Position numbers and translations under genes: made by a program. Positions 10,421 to 20,427 of a stretch of 64,000 nt of DNA are shown here, piece after piece. Below the pieces are notes generated by a model, which worked only from the letters and a program-made list of their open reading frames with translations, was not told the DNA's origin and ran no database searches. Position 1 is the stretch's first letter. Each line of letters begins with the position of its first letter. The stretch covers positions 20,848,001-20,912,000 of the forward strand of contig NC_090295.1 in assembly GCF_037392515.1 (NCBI RefSeq), in the 5' to 3' direction. This DNA comes from Haliotis asinina (taxonomy: Eukaryota > Mollusca > Gastropoda > Lepetellida > Haliotidae).

Positions 10421-12240
10421 TATTCATCGACTCAAACGAAATTCTTTCTGAAGCTCAGGTTGGTTTCAGGAAAGGATATTCACCAGAAGACCATATTTTC
10501 AGTTTATTTCACCTTTCGGAGCTATTAAGATGCTGTTTGGAGATCAGGGTTCTGGAAAAAAAAACTTTTACAAAACAACATATCTGGCAAATACATTAAG
10601 GTCATTTTTAACTTGCAACAAAATTTAAAATCGTGTTTGTTTTTTTTATGTAAAAAAGGTGTCCACTAAGGAGGAAACATGTCTCCCTCATGTTTTCATT
10701 ATTTCTTAATGATCTTGACGATGCTTTAGCTTCAGACTCATGCAGTGGTTTACAACTAAAAACCCGGTGATTACCACAATCGTTTAGATACGCTAGATAG
10801 AAATATCCCAGCAATATCACGTCACTGACATTGCACCTAGTTGTGGGATCAAAAAAGGTGTTCGTGGATTCGATTTCTAATTTGAAACAATCAGTTTAAG
10901 CAGAAATCTGAAGCAGGGGTGAAAAACACAGCCAAGAAATATTACACAAATGACCTCAAGGTACCATTCAGGGTAGCGATGGCTACAAATACAGAGGCAA
11001 TATGATATAACACGACCCAGGAAGATTCGGGTTGGAAATGATCTTCAATAACCTTTGCTTGTCGTAAATTAACACGTCGACGTCCAATTTTTTTATTTTC
11101 ATTGGATCTCAAAATTTATGAAAAGGAAGTTTCAGTACTGGATATGCTATCCTGGATAATGTAGATTATTATCCCTATCTTGGCATCACACTTCAAAAGA
11201 ATAGTAAATTTACTAAAATCAAACGTACACCGGTGCAAAAGGCAACAAAAGCAATGTTTTTCGTGTTAAGTCATGGTAGAGAGCTTAAACTTTCAATCGA
11301 CTTTCATTTGAAACTGTTTGATTGTATGGTCACCCCGATTCTTTTATTTGGATGTGAGGTCTGGGGTATTGAAAATACCTCTACGCTTTCTCAAATATGT
11401 AGTAGCACACAGGAAAAGTATAGCTAACTTTATGGTACATGTATATTGTAAGTTTGATTGATTCCCACTTGTAAATGTTGTTAATAGATGAATGGTATTG
11501 TTTGGGGCTAAACTCGGAAGATTGACAAAATTGTGCTTCTTAATGTATAGATTAATATTAATCGATTATATGTTTGGCAAATGTGAACATAAATGGGTGA
11601 TGTATCTGGAGAGAATTTTTGACGATTTTGGACATCCAAACTTTTGAAAGTGTATCTTGGCTTAAAACTGTTATCAAAAGTAATATAAATGATATTTATC
11701 AGCAAGCATTGATGTCAACAATTGAAACATCGTCCAAAGCAACCACTTATAGCATTTACAAAAGTCAATCTCTCAAATTTGAACCATACCTCAATTTTCT
11801 GCACTGTAATAATTTGTTAAAATTTCAAACATTGAATCATTTCCTTCCAGTCGAGGCAGTAGATGGAGACGAATCCCAGTAAATGACAAAAACTGTACTT
11901 TGTGTAGCCTAAATGATACTGGTAATGAATTTCGTTTAATTTATTTACATGTCCGATATTAGAAAGAAAAAAATATACAGTGAAGTATTATTATCTTAGA
12001 CAAAATGTATATGAAATGAATATCCTATAGGCTGGGAAAATTAAGAAAACTTTCAATTTTTGCAAAATAAATTTGGCTCTGTTTAAGAAATATCTTTAAT
12101 AACTTAATATGTAACTTCTCTCAATGTACATTGCGCCTATCTTACCGTTTGTAACTTTTATGTTACATAAATATAAACACTATTTATGTACCTCTTGTGC
12201 TGCAGTTTGCAGCCTGAATGAATAAAGTTCAGTTGAGTTC
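10421..12240 (+). pseudogene. LINE, 3' portion (resumes after Tc1 copy 2)
   Basis: The sequence resumes with YIDSNEILSEAQVGFRKGYS (about 10422-10482), which includes the AQ.GFR.G block of LINE reverse transcriptases. MFSLFLNDLDDAL follows near 10690. Later come DYYPYLGITLQKNSKFTK (about 11165-11220), a long frame at 11233-11427 with LFDCMVTPILLFGCEVWG, and near 11880 a cysteine motif NCTLCSLND, all in the order seen in complete elements. The 3' end is placed near 12240, after AATGAATAAAGTTCAGTTGA. A foreign repeat interrupts it at 10799-11051. Many stops make it inactive. Confidence 0.75.
10799..11051 (+). repeat. 250-bp repeat, copy 1 (composite SINE B head)
   Basis: The segment starting AAATATCCCAGCAATATCAC matches 13748-13999 with few differences, including ACCTCAAGGTACCATTCAGG and ACGACCCAGGAAGATTCGGG. 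After CTTCAATAACC it reads TTTGCTTGTCGTAA, which resembles the next part of SINE family B before it breaks off. It is inserted in the LINE. Confidence 0.75.
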
Positions 12241-12617
12241 AGCAAATTTCGCACCATAATACTAAAATGAATCATTTTGTGTGATTCCAACACGGCATGT
12301 GCTTTTATTGTGATTCATGGGACACGTTACGGAGGAGGTAGGCGGCAGGGTTAAGAACTCGGTGCAGGCTAATTCACCCTTCTGAAGTAAAATTCATTCA
12401 GTTCTAGATTACAACCATACCGTTTCACGGAGTAATTTTAAGGACAGTTAACAACTATGATGAATATGATAGGCATAGTCGTTTTTCAAAGCTGCCAAGA
12501 AGCTATTCACTTCGGGAATATTTCAGAACCACTCACAAAATGTACATTTAACCACGTTCCTCTCTCATCCTATGCGCATACAGTGATAGTATAATAAGTC
12601 ATCGCCAAACACCAAGT

Positions 12618-12726
12618 GATTGCCCCCACATGGGTAAAATGTGTGAGGCCCATTTTCTGGTGTCCCACGCCGTGATATGGCTGGAATATTGCTAAAAGCG
12701 GCGTAAAACCAAACTCACTCACCAAG
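12618..12726 (+). mobile_element. SINE family A, 5'-truncated
   Basis: Family A here means a roughly 160-bp element with a tRNA-like head (B-box form GGTTCGATTCC), a body with CACATGGGTANAATGTGTGA and a tail ATATTGCTAAAAGCGGCG followed by TAAAAC and ACTC repeats. This copy starts at CCCACATGGGTAAAATGTGT and keeps the body and tail. Confidence 0.85.
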
Positions 12727-13590
12727 TGATTGCTGACGGCTCTTAATCAGAATCTGATTTTTATTACCTCAAATAACTCAAGCTGACTGTTAGGCACTAG
12801 AATGTCACATGACTTTATCCCGCCGGGTACCCATTTTCTGTTGGATGAAAAGAGACAAACTCTCTTTCCTAGGGTGAGGCCACGTGTATTACATATGCTT
12901 TCTTGTGGAGCAGGAGTGATCTCCTAGAAACTGTCAGGAGTCAAGGTGCCAAACACGGTCACCAATACAAGGAGTCTCCGAGGTCGAGACTTAACTTCAA
13001 CTGAATCGGGACTCGAACTCCTGCTCTATGCCACCATATAACACGGAAAGATTGTGTTATAGTGCAAAGTTTACTATAATCGATATTTTATCAGTTTGTA
13101 TATATTCTAGTTTCTGTTAGCTGAATTTGTAGACAATGATTGGCAACGATAATGTAAAACATGTATCTAGAAAGGCTTGCTCATTTACGGTTACACAGGG
13201 TTCTCGGGTGTTGGGGATCAACTCGGAATCCATTCAGCAAAGGGTGAGGAGGTGACTCAGACCAATGGGGGTGGTGAAGCTGTACGCTGATGGGTAAAGG
13301 GTTATATCATCTACAACTGCGTTCCACTGAAGATATAGCTTGTGCGAGATCAAACGGTCTCGTATTGGCAACAGCTTTTGTCAAATGCCCTGACGAAGCT
13401 ATGACGCCATAAACTTGATGACGTCACAATGACATGACATCGCATCGAGAAACAGAATTCCCCTTATTGTCTCATGATATCAAAGACATCGCTGATTAAT
13501 GTAAAAATAACTTTATCAACTTATGTTGATATAACTGAATCAGCAGACACGTGGGAGCAATCCTCTTTTTCCACTCATGTTGAGTTTGTA
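12727..13590. other. Intergenic with a tRNA-like B-box
   Basis: No gene. The string GGGACTCGAACTCCTG at about 13010-13025 is the complement of a tRNA-type B-box, so an old minus-strand SINE may cover about 12820-13045. The remainder is unassigned. Confidence 0.35.
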
Positions 13591-13682
13591 CCCGAGTATA
13601 AAGTTTAAGTCCTCATTCTCGTGTTCCATGCCGAGATAATTTTTCTAATATTTCTAAAGGCGGTTTAGCACCATACTGACTA
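13590..13682 (+). mobile_element. SINE family A, highly diverged fragment
   Basis: Only the second half is recognisable: TAAGTCCTCATTCTCGTGTTCC, then CTAATATTTCTAAAGGCGG and TTAGCACCA. It is much older than the other copies, judging by the number of changes. Confidence 0.4.
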
Positions 13683-13747
13683 ACACAATAACTGACAAAG
13701 TGGGTTATACCATGGTGAAAGGGGCGAGTGAAAACACCGCTCTTAGA

Positions 13748-14214
13748 AATATCCCAGCAATATCACGTCATTGACATTGCACCTAGTTTGGGGATCAAAA
13801 AAGGTGTTCGTGGTTTCGATTTCTCATTTGATACAATGAATTTAAGCAGAAATCTGAAGCAGGGGTGAAACATACAGCCAAGAAATATTACACAAATGAC
13901 CTCAAGGTACCATTCAGGGTAGCGATGGCTGTACAAATACAGAGGCAATATGATATAACACGACCCAGGAAGATTCGGGTTGGAATTGATCTTCAATAAC
14001 CCTTGAAGGCGACTAAGGGGGTCGGGTGCCTAAACTCGCTCATTTGGTTCACACGTATCATCGTATTCCATATGCATAGGTCGATGCTCTTGTTATTTAT
14101 CACTGGATTGTCTGGCCCAGACTCGATTATTCCAGACTCGACCGCCGCTATGTAGTTGGAATATTGCTGAGTGTGGCGTAAAACTAAACTCACTCTCTCC
14201 CTCACTCACTAATA
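13748..14214 (+). mobile_element. Composite repeat: 250-bp unit followed by SINE family B
   Basis: 13748-13999 is the second copy of the repeat at 10799. It runs straight into family B at about 13970, defined here by GATCCGGGTTAGAATTGGTC, CAGATCGATGCTCATG, GATCACTGGATTGTCTGG, CCAGACTCGATTATTTACAG and the tail GGAATATTGCTGAGTGCGGC. This copy ends in an imperfect CACT repeat. Confidence 0.8.
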
Positions 14215-14865
14215 CAAAACTTGTGAATTGTAGCAACTAGCTGCAACACTGGATAACCATTCACAACATTGATTGTAAACGTCATGCCATTATGTAATGT
14301 GGAAAGTAATTTAAGTCAAGAGTTGGTCCCTTTATGTATGAAAAGATTCCATTACGTTCTGGAACATTCTTGGAAATAGGTATCACGATTTGCAGTTCAT
14401 GGAATTGAAGTAACTTTTCATTGACGTCCTGACTGATAGTTGCACTAGTTGCACTAAACTATTGAGAAGCGTTCCCAGTAACAACAGACGGGTGTTCCTG
14501 GCGTGTTGATGTGCTATTCTTGAACATGGCAAGTTATCAGTAAAGCTTGTAAAAAGTTTTCGGTTGACATGTGGAGGAAATTTCCAAATTTGCTGTATCG
14601 AACAAAAATGATGTACAATGCAATTCCCTTATTTTCACAATATGATCATTGTTGAGATCATAACCCATAGCTTGGATGGGAACACAGAACACCCTACAGG
14701 TGCATCACATGATCCCCGTGAAGCACGTTGGTAGGTAAAAAGATTTTTTGTCACTTTGCAACAGCCATTGATGATTTTGCCAGTGCACAACGCGATAGCC
14801 GTTGAGTGGATTTGAACGATCAAGGGCGTGTGGGTGACTTCAAGATGGCGTTTCGTTTTGTGAGG
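14215..14865. other. Intergenic, no feature recognised
   Basis: Short frames only. The direct repeat GTTGCACTAGTTGCACTA lies near 14440. Confidence 0.4.
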
Positions 14866-14869
14866 TTGC

Positions 14870-15660
14870 TCGACGTCGACCTTTTGAAGGGTTTCAGACG
14901 ACAGGAAGGGTGCTGGACAGACTAAGTTCAGGAAGACCCTTTCAACGTCACGTGGTGACGAGGCTACGTCATTGCGTCAGTTTTGCGACAGAGATTCGTC
15001 ACAGCAAATGCTATTCGCCTGCAGTTTAGCCATGCCACGAATGTCAGTAGCAGTGCCCAGTCCATTCGTAACCGTGTGTATGACGCCAACACCCATAACT
15101 GACGTCAAATGTGGTCAAAGGTTTTGTTTTCCGATGAGTCCCAATACAGTCTGTTCAGAATGCGAGACGAACGTTTTCATGATGTGAACTTTTATTCTTC
15201 TTTACTGGACGCCTCTGTACAGTATTCGTGGCAACTTAAGTAGGTCACGGTACAGGGGCGAGATTCTTGGTCCACTTGCCATTTTGTCATCATGCCACAT
15301 CAGGCACAAGTGGCTACAATCTTTCCCAGTCAAAGAAGCGTTACGAGGAACCAGTGGACAGTATATTCTCCAGAGTTTGCTCTCATAGAGCATGTCTGAG
15401 GCATCCTTAATTGGCGTATCTGGCAGAATTATCCTTTGCCAGTGAACGCTGACCAACTGTTCATATATCTGAACCAGGAGATTAAAGTAATACCACAGGC
15501 ATCACTGCAGAGTGCGTCCACACGGAGGTTGGCTACCGCTCTGCAATTGGCTCTGTGACTGTGCAAACTGACCCTTTGCCATTGAGTTGATTTTTGTTGC
15601 GCTATGCATCTCACGATGTAAAAAGTGTCATATTCATGGAATACAAGCTCAAGTATCGTA
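14870..15660 (+). pseudogene. Tc1-like transposase relic (second Tc1 lineage)
   Basis: Stitching frames gives TNVSSSAQSIRNRVYDANTH, then WSKVLFSDESQYSLF near 15110 (first catalytic D in SDES). YSPEFALIEHV near 15368 carries the last catalytic E, with the following Trp turned into a stop. The end reads NADQLFIYLNQEIKVIPQAS. The middle aspartate block is not recognisable and several stops and shifts are present. The spelling differs clearly from the 4789/8903 family, so it is a separate lineage. Terminal repeats were not found. Confidence 0.75.
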
Positions 15661-15758
15661 TAACATTAGTTTTAATTTCATAATCTGCCTTTAGCAAATA
15701 TTTCTTATGGGTGTGGAAAGAGTCTGTTCTATTCTAATCATTTGATAACTGATTTATT

Positions 15759-15885
15759 CCAATAAAGTATTTATATGTTCTTCAAAAGGTACTCCAGTGA
15801 CTGCCAATAAAGTATTCATATGTTCTTCAAAAGGTACTCCACTGACTGCCAATAAAGTATTCATATGTTCTTCAAAAGGTACACC
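15759..15885. repeat. 45-bp tandem repeat, about 2.8 copies
   Basis: The unit begins CAATAAAGTATTCATATGTT and continues with CTTCAAAAGGTACTCCACTG. The first copy differs by a few bases. Frames across it repeat SSKGTPLTANKVFIC and are not considered genes. Confidence 0.9.
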
Positions 15886-16156
15886 ATTGTACACACGCAC
15901 GCACTCACACAAACTCGTTGTGAAATCCTGCGTGATACGGAAGTACACAAGTATATCTATTACTGTCAGTTCTTGCAAAATATGTTCATAAAATACCGAC
16001 ACGATTATCCGTATTCATGTAGACTCGATTCAGGACCTTTTTTCAAGTTTAAAGAGCATAACATTGGACGTTCACGTCTTAAAACGAAACAGTGATCACA
16101 TTAGGTTGCTCAAAAGAGGGAGCATGACTCGGGTAGAGATCTGTATATTCCTTTCG

Positions 16157-16420
16157 TAGAGTGAGCGCGTTTAATTTTACGCCGCACTCAGCAATATTAA
16201 AACTATGTGGCGGCGATCTGTGGATAATCGAGTCTGGACCAGACAACCCAGTGATCAACAGCTGAGTATCGATCTACACAATTGGGATACGGTGACGTGT
16301 CAGTCAATTCAGCAAGCCCGGCCATCCGATCCAGTTAGTCGCCTATTACAAGCATGAGTTACTGAAGGTAGGTATTCTTACCAGGACCTTCACGGATGCT
16401 TGTTCGTGGAAGTTGAAAGT
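16157..16420 (-). mobile_element. SINE family B, nearly full length
   Basis: Minus-oriented copy: TTTTACGCCGCACTCAGCAA at the left, GTCTGGACCAGACAACCCAG in the middle and AGGACCTTCACGGA at the right end. Small internal deletions are visible before the right end. Confidence 0.85.
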
Positions 16421-16700
16421 CCTGACCAACTAATACCCACTCTACTAATACCCACTCTACTTAATACCAGTTGATACGCTCGGTAAGGATAGCTGTGAAA
16501 AAAATTATACCCACTCTGTGGGGTGTGTGACGACACCTGGACCTAACTGACACCCGCTCTGTTTGACATGCGAGGAATTCCGTGAGAACTGGTACACGCT
16601 CTACTAGACATGCGAGGATATCTGTGAAAACACTGATACCTGCTCTCTTTGACATGCGTGGATACCTGTGAAAAACTGATACCCGCTAACTAATCTATCA
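16421..16700. repeat. Loose tandem repeats around TGATACCCGCTCT
   Basis: Variants of TGATACCCGCTCT followed by GACATGCGAGGATA and CTGTGAAAA recur about every 55 bp between about 16440 and 16690. Copies are irregular. Confidence 0.5.
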
Positions 16701-16881
16701 TGGTTGTCATTACATTTTAAATTTATTTGGACACACGACCGAATTTGTTTGCATTTTAATCCTCTGAAAATAAACATTCAGATAAGTATAGAAGGTTACT
16801 GCAAACGAATACCCATTATTGACTGACTATCTTCAGAAACATATTCCGTTTGGTGTAAAGGAAAAATGTGTGAAAGGTATA

Positions 16882-17280
16882 TGAACGTATCGCAAAAATT
16901 CAGTGATGACACCAGGTGTTCGCGAAATGAGTAATTATAAGCTTGTCCCGCCCTGCAGTCACCGTGCGCAAAAAATGTGCCTAAAATAAAAGCGTTTGCT
17001 TGACGCTCTACATCAGAACGCCTGCCATTTGAGGTCGGTTTGTAAACAAACCAGACAAACTAGTGATCGATTAACCGGAGAATACAGTTAGAACATTTGT
17101 AATTACAATCGCTGTGTAGAAGTACAGACTTTGGTAAACATCAGCTTTAATGTGTCAGATCAAACATTCTTTGTAGTTCACTCAGCCTGCTTAAGCATGC
17201 TACTTAGCTTATGATCATTCTATGATAAATGAGTTTAAAAGTCATTCCATGTTATAAGCGTAAACGACGACTTTTCGCCC
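16882..17280. repeat. 400-bp duplication, copy 1
   Basis: This segment from GAACGTATCGCAAAAATTCA to ACGACGACTTTTCG is repeated at 17692-18089 in the same orientation, 810 bp downstream, with a few per cent differences. It includes TTCGCGAAATGAGTAATTAT and TTGTAAACAAACCAGACAAA. No coding frame is conserved. Confidence 0.85.
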
Positions 17281-17691
17281 TTGTTTCAAAACCAAATAAG
17301 ATGTAGACAAGGCAACCGCTGGTTCCTTGCATATTTTTACTTGTAACAGAAATTTCGTCATAATAATAAATGGTAATAAGGCACTAAAATAACATAAGTG
17401 ACAAGGGGCGGTTTTAGTACTCATTTATAAATCGGAGTCAAGGTTATTTGTTATCTACGATACTCCAAGTACAATGTGAGTGCCCCTTACCCGAATAACG
17501 AGACAATGTGACGACACAGATGTGTGACGGGTTGAGGAACTCTGTACACGCACATTAACCTGTTCGCCTCTCTACTTCAGCCTGCATATACGCTAGTGCT
17601 AAAAAAGAACTAAGCATCGCCAAATATTACACACAATAATCAAAATGAAGTTTTAAAACCACCCTGAGCCATCTCACACACGTACAGTATA

Positions 17692-18089
17692 TGAACGTAT
17701 CGAGGAAATTCAGTGATGACACCAGGTGTTCGCGAAATGAGTAATTATAAGCTTGTCCCGCCCTGCAGTCACCGTGCGCAAAAAAATGTGCCTAAAATAA
17801 AAGCGTTTGCTTGACGCTCTACATCAGAACGCCTGCCATTTGAGGTCGGTTTGTAAACAAACCAGACAAACAAGTGATCGATGAACCGGAGAATACAGTT
17901 AGAACGTTTGTAATTACAATCGCTGTGTAGAAGTACCGACATTCGTAAACATCAGCTTTAATGTGTCAGACCAAATATTCTTCGTAGTTCACTCAGCCTG
18001 CTTAAGCATGCTACTAAGCTTATGATCAATCTATGATAAATGAGTTTAAAATTCATTCCATGTTATAAACGTAAACGACGACTTTTCGA
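17692..18089. repeat. 400-bp duplication, copy 2
   Basis: Second copy of 16882-17280. It ends exactly where the GA microsatellite begins, whereas copy 1 continues into unique sequence. Confidence 0.85.
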
Positions 18090-18098
18090 CGAGAGAGT

Positions 18099-18132
<34 letters not shown>

Positions 18133-18268
18133 CCGAGAAAGAGGGAGACAGAGAGAGAAAAAGAGAGATTTAGAGAGAGACAGACAGTGAGACAGAGAGG
18201 CAGACAGTGAGACAGATAGAGCGAGAGGCAGACAGAAAGACAGACAGTGAGAGGGGGACACCGAGACA

Positions 18269-18322
<54 letters not shown>
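18090..18322. repeat. GA-rich microsatellite
   Basis: Imperfect GAGA with GACA interruptions, ending in a long pure GA run at about 18276-18318. Minus frames are Leu-Ser repeats and are not genes. Confidence 0.95.
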
Positions 18323-18323
<1 letters not shown>

Positions 18324-18558
18324 TAACCAATATCTAAAGCGGTCGATAAGCGATCTCAGAATATAATGTCGCCATGTATCCTGCAATGACCCCTTAGCAT
18401 GGTGTTCCAACACAGTAACTCAAAGCCTCATACAGTAAGACTAATAAAGGACTTCCATGTGACTAACTGAATCGACAAATCAGAAGACTGCCAGCACCAC
18501 CTCTCTACAACTCGAACAATGTTTTCTACAAGAATGGCAACTGATTGCGCCTAGCAGC

Positions 18559-19077
18559 ATGCCATGGATCCGTATACATGTTTTGGCGTGTATTGAAGCC
18601 AGTAGTGCTCACGCCATTGATACAACATTTGATGACATTTTGCAGAAACAAACGGCCCCGTTGATTCATGTAAACGTTCAGACTATGACACCACGTGTCG
18701 TTGAATGTCAGTCAAACGGTACTTCAGACATTGTATGCAATGAAATTGTGTACATTTGCTGTGGAATTTTGTATTTTAATAACTGCACACTGATACTTAG
18801 TTTTCATTTTTTTACCAAAAAAGTGTTTAGTGCTCATTGGTTGTTACTTAAACTTGCCGAAAACACTCAAACTATTTCTGTACCAATTCTTTTGAGGTTT
18901 CGTCACATTTTGACTGGACTAGTGATCGCTCAATGGAGGGCGTTTGATGATCATCTAAGGTTGTGCCCGGCTCTCCTGAGGCGACCTTGCGAAATCGTAA
19001 CGAATGGTGCTTCAGAACATTCGCTTTTAGCGAATTGCTGTCGTCGAGTGAACCTTAGACTGACACTTAGTTCCTGA
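18559..19077 (+). CDS. Unrecognised open frame of 172 codons, probably not a gene
   Basis: This is the longest non-repetitive frame outside the transposons. It starts MPWIRIHVLACIEASSAHAI and ends LRLTLSS. I recognise no domain, signal peptide or family motif. There is one hydrophobic stretch at about residues 53-76. No promoter, splice context or polyadenylation signal supports it. It may be a chance frame or a single exon of an unknown gene; a chance frame is more likely. Confidence 0.12.
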   Translation: MPWIRIHVLACIEASSAHAIDTTFDDILQKQTAPLIHVNVQTMTPRVVECQSNGTSDIVCNEIVYICCGILYFNNCTLILSFHFFTKKVFSAHWLLLKLAENTQTISVPILLRFRHILTGLVIAQWRAFDDHLRLCPALLRRPCEIVTNGASEHSLLANCCRRVNLRLTLSS

Positions 19078-20280
19078 ATATATATAATTTGGACAGTAAC
19101 CAATAACATTGTAACCTGTAACGATAGTGACCCATTAAAATTGGAAATGAGCTCCAGTAATTTGTGATATTTAACCTGGGGAAATCTAGGCTTGTTTCAT
19201 TTTGTGCTCTAGGAATTTAACAATGCAGAAAAGGTTAGAAAGTAGGGAAAATAATGAGGTACAGGGACTGTGGGAAAGACTACGTGACCCTGAGCAGGAC
19301 TTTGTCTGACGTCATGCTGGGTAGTTCAGAATGTCGACGATGGTTTCTCTGTGTTGTGGACATTGATTTACCGGGATTATGCGAACCGATAATTTGCCAT
19401 CTCTGGCCATCTGATAATGCTCCTCGTACCACAGCGGCAGAATAATGATTGAACTTTCAGAACTTTCAAAACTATGCAGATTAAATACCAGCATGTTGTA
19501 TGTGCACAAACTGTACCTGTAAATATGCCCTAAACATGCCGTACTTGTGATAAAAAAACTTAAATCAACATTATCACACGTATCATCATACAGAAGGTGA
19601 ACTTGAATATATCGCTGTTAGAGGTCAGCATATTTATCATAGTTCGCCCCTAACTGATGGACCTATGTCATCGTTTCATTTTATAATTTGATAATGGTGT
19701 ACGTAATTTTTCTGGTGTACGTTCGAATGTATGCTACACGCCTCCTTGGTGCTGTGGTTAACGCGTTCTTATGGAGAACGGAGGGTCGCGTTATATCTAA
19801 AAACAACCCCCCAAAAACAACATTAAAACATCTTACTTGTTGGACCTGGCCTGGCGCTCGGCATTAATGGGAACAACAAGGACTAGCACTATCAAACTAG
19901 CTTAAGTCTGGGCTAGTACAACCAGCCACACATACACAAATATGCAAGTGGTCATATGATTGAAAACCCGTTTTCACCTCACCTCACCTACAGGTTACTT
20001 TTTACTTTTCCTTTAATTTATGTGGCTTGAGTCATGATGTTCTGATTGTATAATATCTTCCAAGACCAAAATGGCATTTCTTGTTGTCATGTCACATCTA
20101 ATTGTGTCTAGATGGAAACATACACATTTCTCTTAAAATAGCAGTTTTACATGTCAAGCGGAGCGCGTATGGGGGCGGTGAATAAACCTTGGTCATTTAA
20201 AGAGCCCATTATTTTACACCAGTCTGCGAAATAGTTTTTGGTCAGGCATCACATAACATGGTAATAAATTAAAGCTTCAG
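19078..20280. other. Intergenic upstream of the ependymin-related gene
   Basis: No gene. At about 19741-19790 the string GTGGTTAACGCGTTC in a tRNA-like setting suggests a further SINE head, without a recognisable body. Nothing else is assigned. Confidence 0.4.
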
Positions 20281-20289
20281 ACGCCATCT

Positions 20290-20427
20290 AGGTCATCTAG
20301 ACGCCGGATGACCTTGAATGATGGTGGACAGTGCACATAAAAAGGAGCCCGTATTCTCCCTGTCCACGACTCGGCGACAGAAGGCTTCTCGTGTAAAGGT
20401 TGACTGAAGACTTGACGACCCCTCAAC
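20290..20427 (+). promoter_or_regulatory. Proximal promoter and 5' UTR of the complete ependymin-related gene
   Basis: It matches the block before the left paralogue over its whole length. The 25-bp inverted repeat at 20290-20314 keeps the AGGTCATC and GGATGACCT ends but has drifted in its centre (TAGACGCC). A TATA-like CATAAAAAGG lies at 20336-20345. The leader CGACTCGGCGACAGAAGG to CTTGACGACC is nearly unchanged between the genes. Spacing from the inverted repeat to ATG is 114 bp, the same as in the paralogue. Confidence 0.6.

Noticed and set aside
18046..18413. Leu-Ser-rich minus frames
   Set aside because: They are translations of the GA microsatellite.
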